NCBI GenBank assembly: GCA_040757835.1
Contig: JBFLWJ010000004.1
Coordinates: forward strand, 26,026-90,025
Direction: 5' to 3'
From: Actinomycetota bacterium
GTDB lineage: Bacteria; Actinomycetota; Geothermincolia; Geothermincolales; RBG-13-55-18
DNA length: 64,000 bases
Made by a program: the position numbers and the translations under genes. Shown piece after piece: positions 63,101 to 64,000 of the stretch; position 1 is the first letter of the stretch; each line of letters opens with the position of its first letter. The notes beneath the pieces are model-generated. The model was not told where the DNA came from. It saw only the letters and a list, made by a program, of their open reading frames with translations, and made no database searches.

Positions 63101-64000
63101 GTTGCCGGCGACGATGTCCGGCTGCCCGCTCTTCTGCAGGCGCACATCGGGCGCTCCCCCGACGTCGCTGAACCAGGTCCCGGAGAGGTCGTTTATGGTC
63201 ACCACGCCGCCGTCGGAGCATATATTGGGGGATACGACGGTGACGGTGGGAGCGGGGTTGGATACCCTCTGGGCGTAGATGTCGTACTTGCTCCCGGAGC
63301 GTTCGTCCCGCCAGGTGACGATGGCCCCCCCGGAGCTGTCCGGAGCTACCTGGGCGTATGAGGCGTCGTTTGCCGCGGCGGTGCGCAGGCCCACCCCGTC
63401 CGCATCCCACAGCGGATTTCCCTCGTGGTCCACCCTCTGGGAGTAGATGTCGTACTTGCTGCCGGAGCGGTAGTCCTGCCAAGTGACGATGGCCCCACCG
63501 GAGCCGTCCGAGGTTATCTGGGGGGATGCGGCACCGTTTGCCGCAGCGGTGCGCAGGCCCACCCCGTCCGCGGCCCACTGTGGGGTGCCGGACGCGTCCA
63601 CCCGCCGGGCGTAGATGTCCCATTTCCCGGAGCGGTAATCCTGCCAGGTGATGATAGCCCCACCGGAGCCGTCCGAGGTTATCTGGGGGTAATCAGTGCT
63701 GCCTGCTGCTGCGGTGCGCAGGCCCACCCCGTCCGCGGCCCACTGTGGGGTGCCGGACGCGTCCACCCGCCGGGCGTAGATGTCCCATTTCCCGGAGCGG
63801 TAATCCTGCCAGGTGATGATAGCCCCACCGGAGCCGTCCGAGGTTATATGGGGGGATGCGGCGTTAATTGACGAAGCGGTGCGGATGCCCACCCCGTCCG
63901 CGGTCCACTGTGGGGTGCCGGACGCGTTTACCCGCTGGGCATAGATGTCCCATTTCCCGGAGCGGTAATCCTGCCAGGTGATGATAGCCCCCCCGGAGCC
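60191..64000 (-). CDS. C-terminal part of a very large surface protein: WD-like repeats, InlB-type beta-repeats, three IPT/TIG domains
   Basis: 1,269 residues are visible; the frame is open to the window edge. From the edge: near-identical 55-residue units (ITSDGSGGAIITWQDYRSG, then DIYARRVDASGTPQWAADGV), four or five of them; an IPT-like unit; nine InlB-like B-repeats of about 75 residues (each starting with a variant of YTVDAAVSGGGGTVNPDTQK, with GYHIASIWDNG inside); and three IPT/TIG domains (GVSGTVVTVTGTGFGATQGT). No sorting motif or membrane anchor is at the C-terminus. It is most likely exported, through a signal beyond the window. Confidence 0.9.
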   Translation of the reverse strand, partial: GSGGAIITWQDYRSGKWDIYAQRVNASGTPQWTADGVGIRTASSINAASPHITSDGSGGAIITWQDYRSGKWDIYARRVDASGTPQWAADGVGLRTAAAGSTDYPQITSDGSGGAIITWQDYRSGKWDIYARRVDASGTPQWAADGVGLRTAAANGAASPQITSDGSGGAIVTWQDYRSGSKYDIYSQRVDHEGNPLWDADGVGLRTAAANDASYAQVAPDSSGGAIVTWRDERSGSKYDIYAQRVSNPAPTVTVVSPNICSDGGVVTINDLSGTWFSDVGGAPDVRLQKSGQPDIVAGNVVVVSGGQITCDFDLSGAAVGVWDVQVQNPDGQSGTRAGALTVTHSYDVNASVAGGHGVVAPATQTVFRLGSASVYIYPDPHYHVAAIWDNGALQSNANPYVITGVLNDHDVEVVFAPDTYSVDAVVSGGGGAVNPATQTVNHGENAFIDITPDPGYHIASIEDNGSYPPIANPYVITGVASDHTVIVTFALDTLAVNAFALGGHGTVVPVSQSTEYSGTATVYIYPDPHYQVASIWDNGAPQAVANPYVINNVVEDHDVYVVFALDNYTVDAAVSGGGGTVNPDTQKVNHGENAAINITPDPGYHIASIEDNGAYPPIANPYVISGVAADHTVVVTFALNTYTVTASIEWGHGIILPAVQAAEFGDNASILIWPDTGYKISAITDNGVPQAITNQYFMNYGVMSIAEDHEVKVTFGEDRFNVYANVFSGSGEVDPATQEVECPDPAYIVINPDPGYHIVRIEDNGVVQPPVADPYHSCTYTIESVREEHVVMVSFEKNDCTVRASVPGGHGTVAPAAQTVVYKNGATISIYPDPGYHIASIWDNGAMHTVANPYVIDQVLEDHNVYVVFAIDTFTIDADCDPIVGTVFPEVQTVDYGATASIGINPEPGYRIVSIVDNGVVMGAASPYVIAGVDADHFIEVYMLPQDFTVTASVLGGHGAAAPPTQKVYYGEAASVTIYPDPGYRIASIWDNGALQAVSNPYAIANVTYGHDVAVVFALIPTPAIYSVSPTVGQTGTEVTIDGANFGEPNESSYVSFGNVIAHDLTAWTDNQIKCLVPAGASGAVNLTVTTGGGQSDGVAFKVKPYISAMTPASGVSGTVVTVTGTGFGATQGTSYVSFGSVKATSYTSWSSTQIKVKVPAEAAGAVNLTVTTAGGKSNGTAFKVVPRITRITPTSGPVGTVVTITGTGFGATRGTSYVKFGSVKATSYASWSSTQIKVRVPSIGAGAKLIKVTTSGGTSGGVTFTVN
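63535..64000 (-). repeat. 165-bp tandem repeats inside the surface-protein gene
   Basis: The units recur with a 165-base period (TCCCATTTCC at about 63618, 63783 and 63948), i.e. 55 codons, and the two complete copies differ at only a few positions. That level of identity between neighbours means recent duplication or gene conversion. The array continues beyond the window. Confidence 0.9.

Noticed and set aside
60965-63361. 798-residue plus-strand ORF opposite the surface-protein gene
   Set aside because: It is the antisense of the InlB-type repeats; GC-rich codon use keeps it open. No motif, no ribosome binding site.
63535-64000. CRISPR-like regular repeat
   Set aside because: The 165-bp period has no spacers and is in frame with the surface-protein repeats.

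Overview
The window is a GC-rich bacterial chromosome segment with 55 to 60 supportable genes, mostly short operons with 4-base start/stop overlaps and clear GGAGG ribosome binding sites. The gene content points to an anaerobe: corrinoid methyltransferases, an aldehyde:ferredoxin oxidoreductase, MinD/Mrp-type ATPases with ferredoxin domains and NifX-like proteins, bacterial-type ferredoxins and [2Fe-2S] flavoproteins. A Ku/LigD end-joining set, several TetR regulators, lipid-activation genes and long secreted repeat proteins would suit an uncultured anaerobic actinobacterial lineage. That placement is inference from gene content only. I recognised no rRNA, tRNA, CRISPR array, complete insertion sequence or phage.

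0-7.5 kb: a minus-strand operon of an acetoacetate-decarboxylase-like protein, an SRPBCC-like protein, a B12-binding corrinoid protein, an MtaA-like methyltransferase, a large Fe-S/CCG-methyltransferase fusion and a flavoprotein cut by the window edge. It is preceded by a MerR-TetR hybrid regulator. 7.3-12 kb: a plus-strand cluster (acyl-CoA dehydrogenase, DapA-family protein, two-domain VOC protein, flavodoxin/ATC-hydrolase-like protein) behind a sigma-70-like promoter overlapped by an inverted repeat. 12-18.4 kb: a scar-like stretch with a chimeric ORF, a dead VapC toxin gene, a SNF2 helicase cut off before its second lobe, a SEC-C protein, a SWIM protein, a perfect 22-bp-arm hairpin and an RND-transporter fragment. 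18.5-24.8 kb: lipid-type genes (two SDRs, acyl-CoA ligase, two alpha/beta hydrolases, TetR with operator).

25-30 kb: an ORP/Mrp-type cluster, two divergent arms around a shared control region with three CATATG-centred sites; the Mrp gene has lost its P-loop and is split by a frame change. 30-37 kb: a secreted class A beta-lactamase-like protein, a TetR-controlled ABC exporter and a class C beta-lactamase-like hydrolase. 37-43 kb: aldehyde:ferredoxin oxidoreductase, a DUF6506 protein and an 887-residue sugar-kinase/2-hydroxyacid-dehydrogenase fusion. 42.8-50.5 kb: msrA/msrB, a GlpA/GlpB-like/DUF1667 operon, a Mg2+-type P-ATPase and a small Cys protein. 50.5-54.2 kb: split non-homologous end joining (ligase divergent from LigD PE-Pol and Ku). 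54.2-58.8 kb: phosphofructokinase, class I aldolase, class III aminotransferase and a kinase-like protein. 58.8-64 kb: an amphi-Trp membrane protein, a lipoprotein and the C-terminal 1,269 residues of a very large secreted repeat protein that runs off the window.

Small inverted-repeat elements (36.9, 43.9 and 51.7 kb, and the hairpins at 18.0 and 39.3 kb) are scattered between genes. No gene able to mobilise them is visible here.
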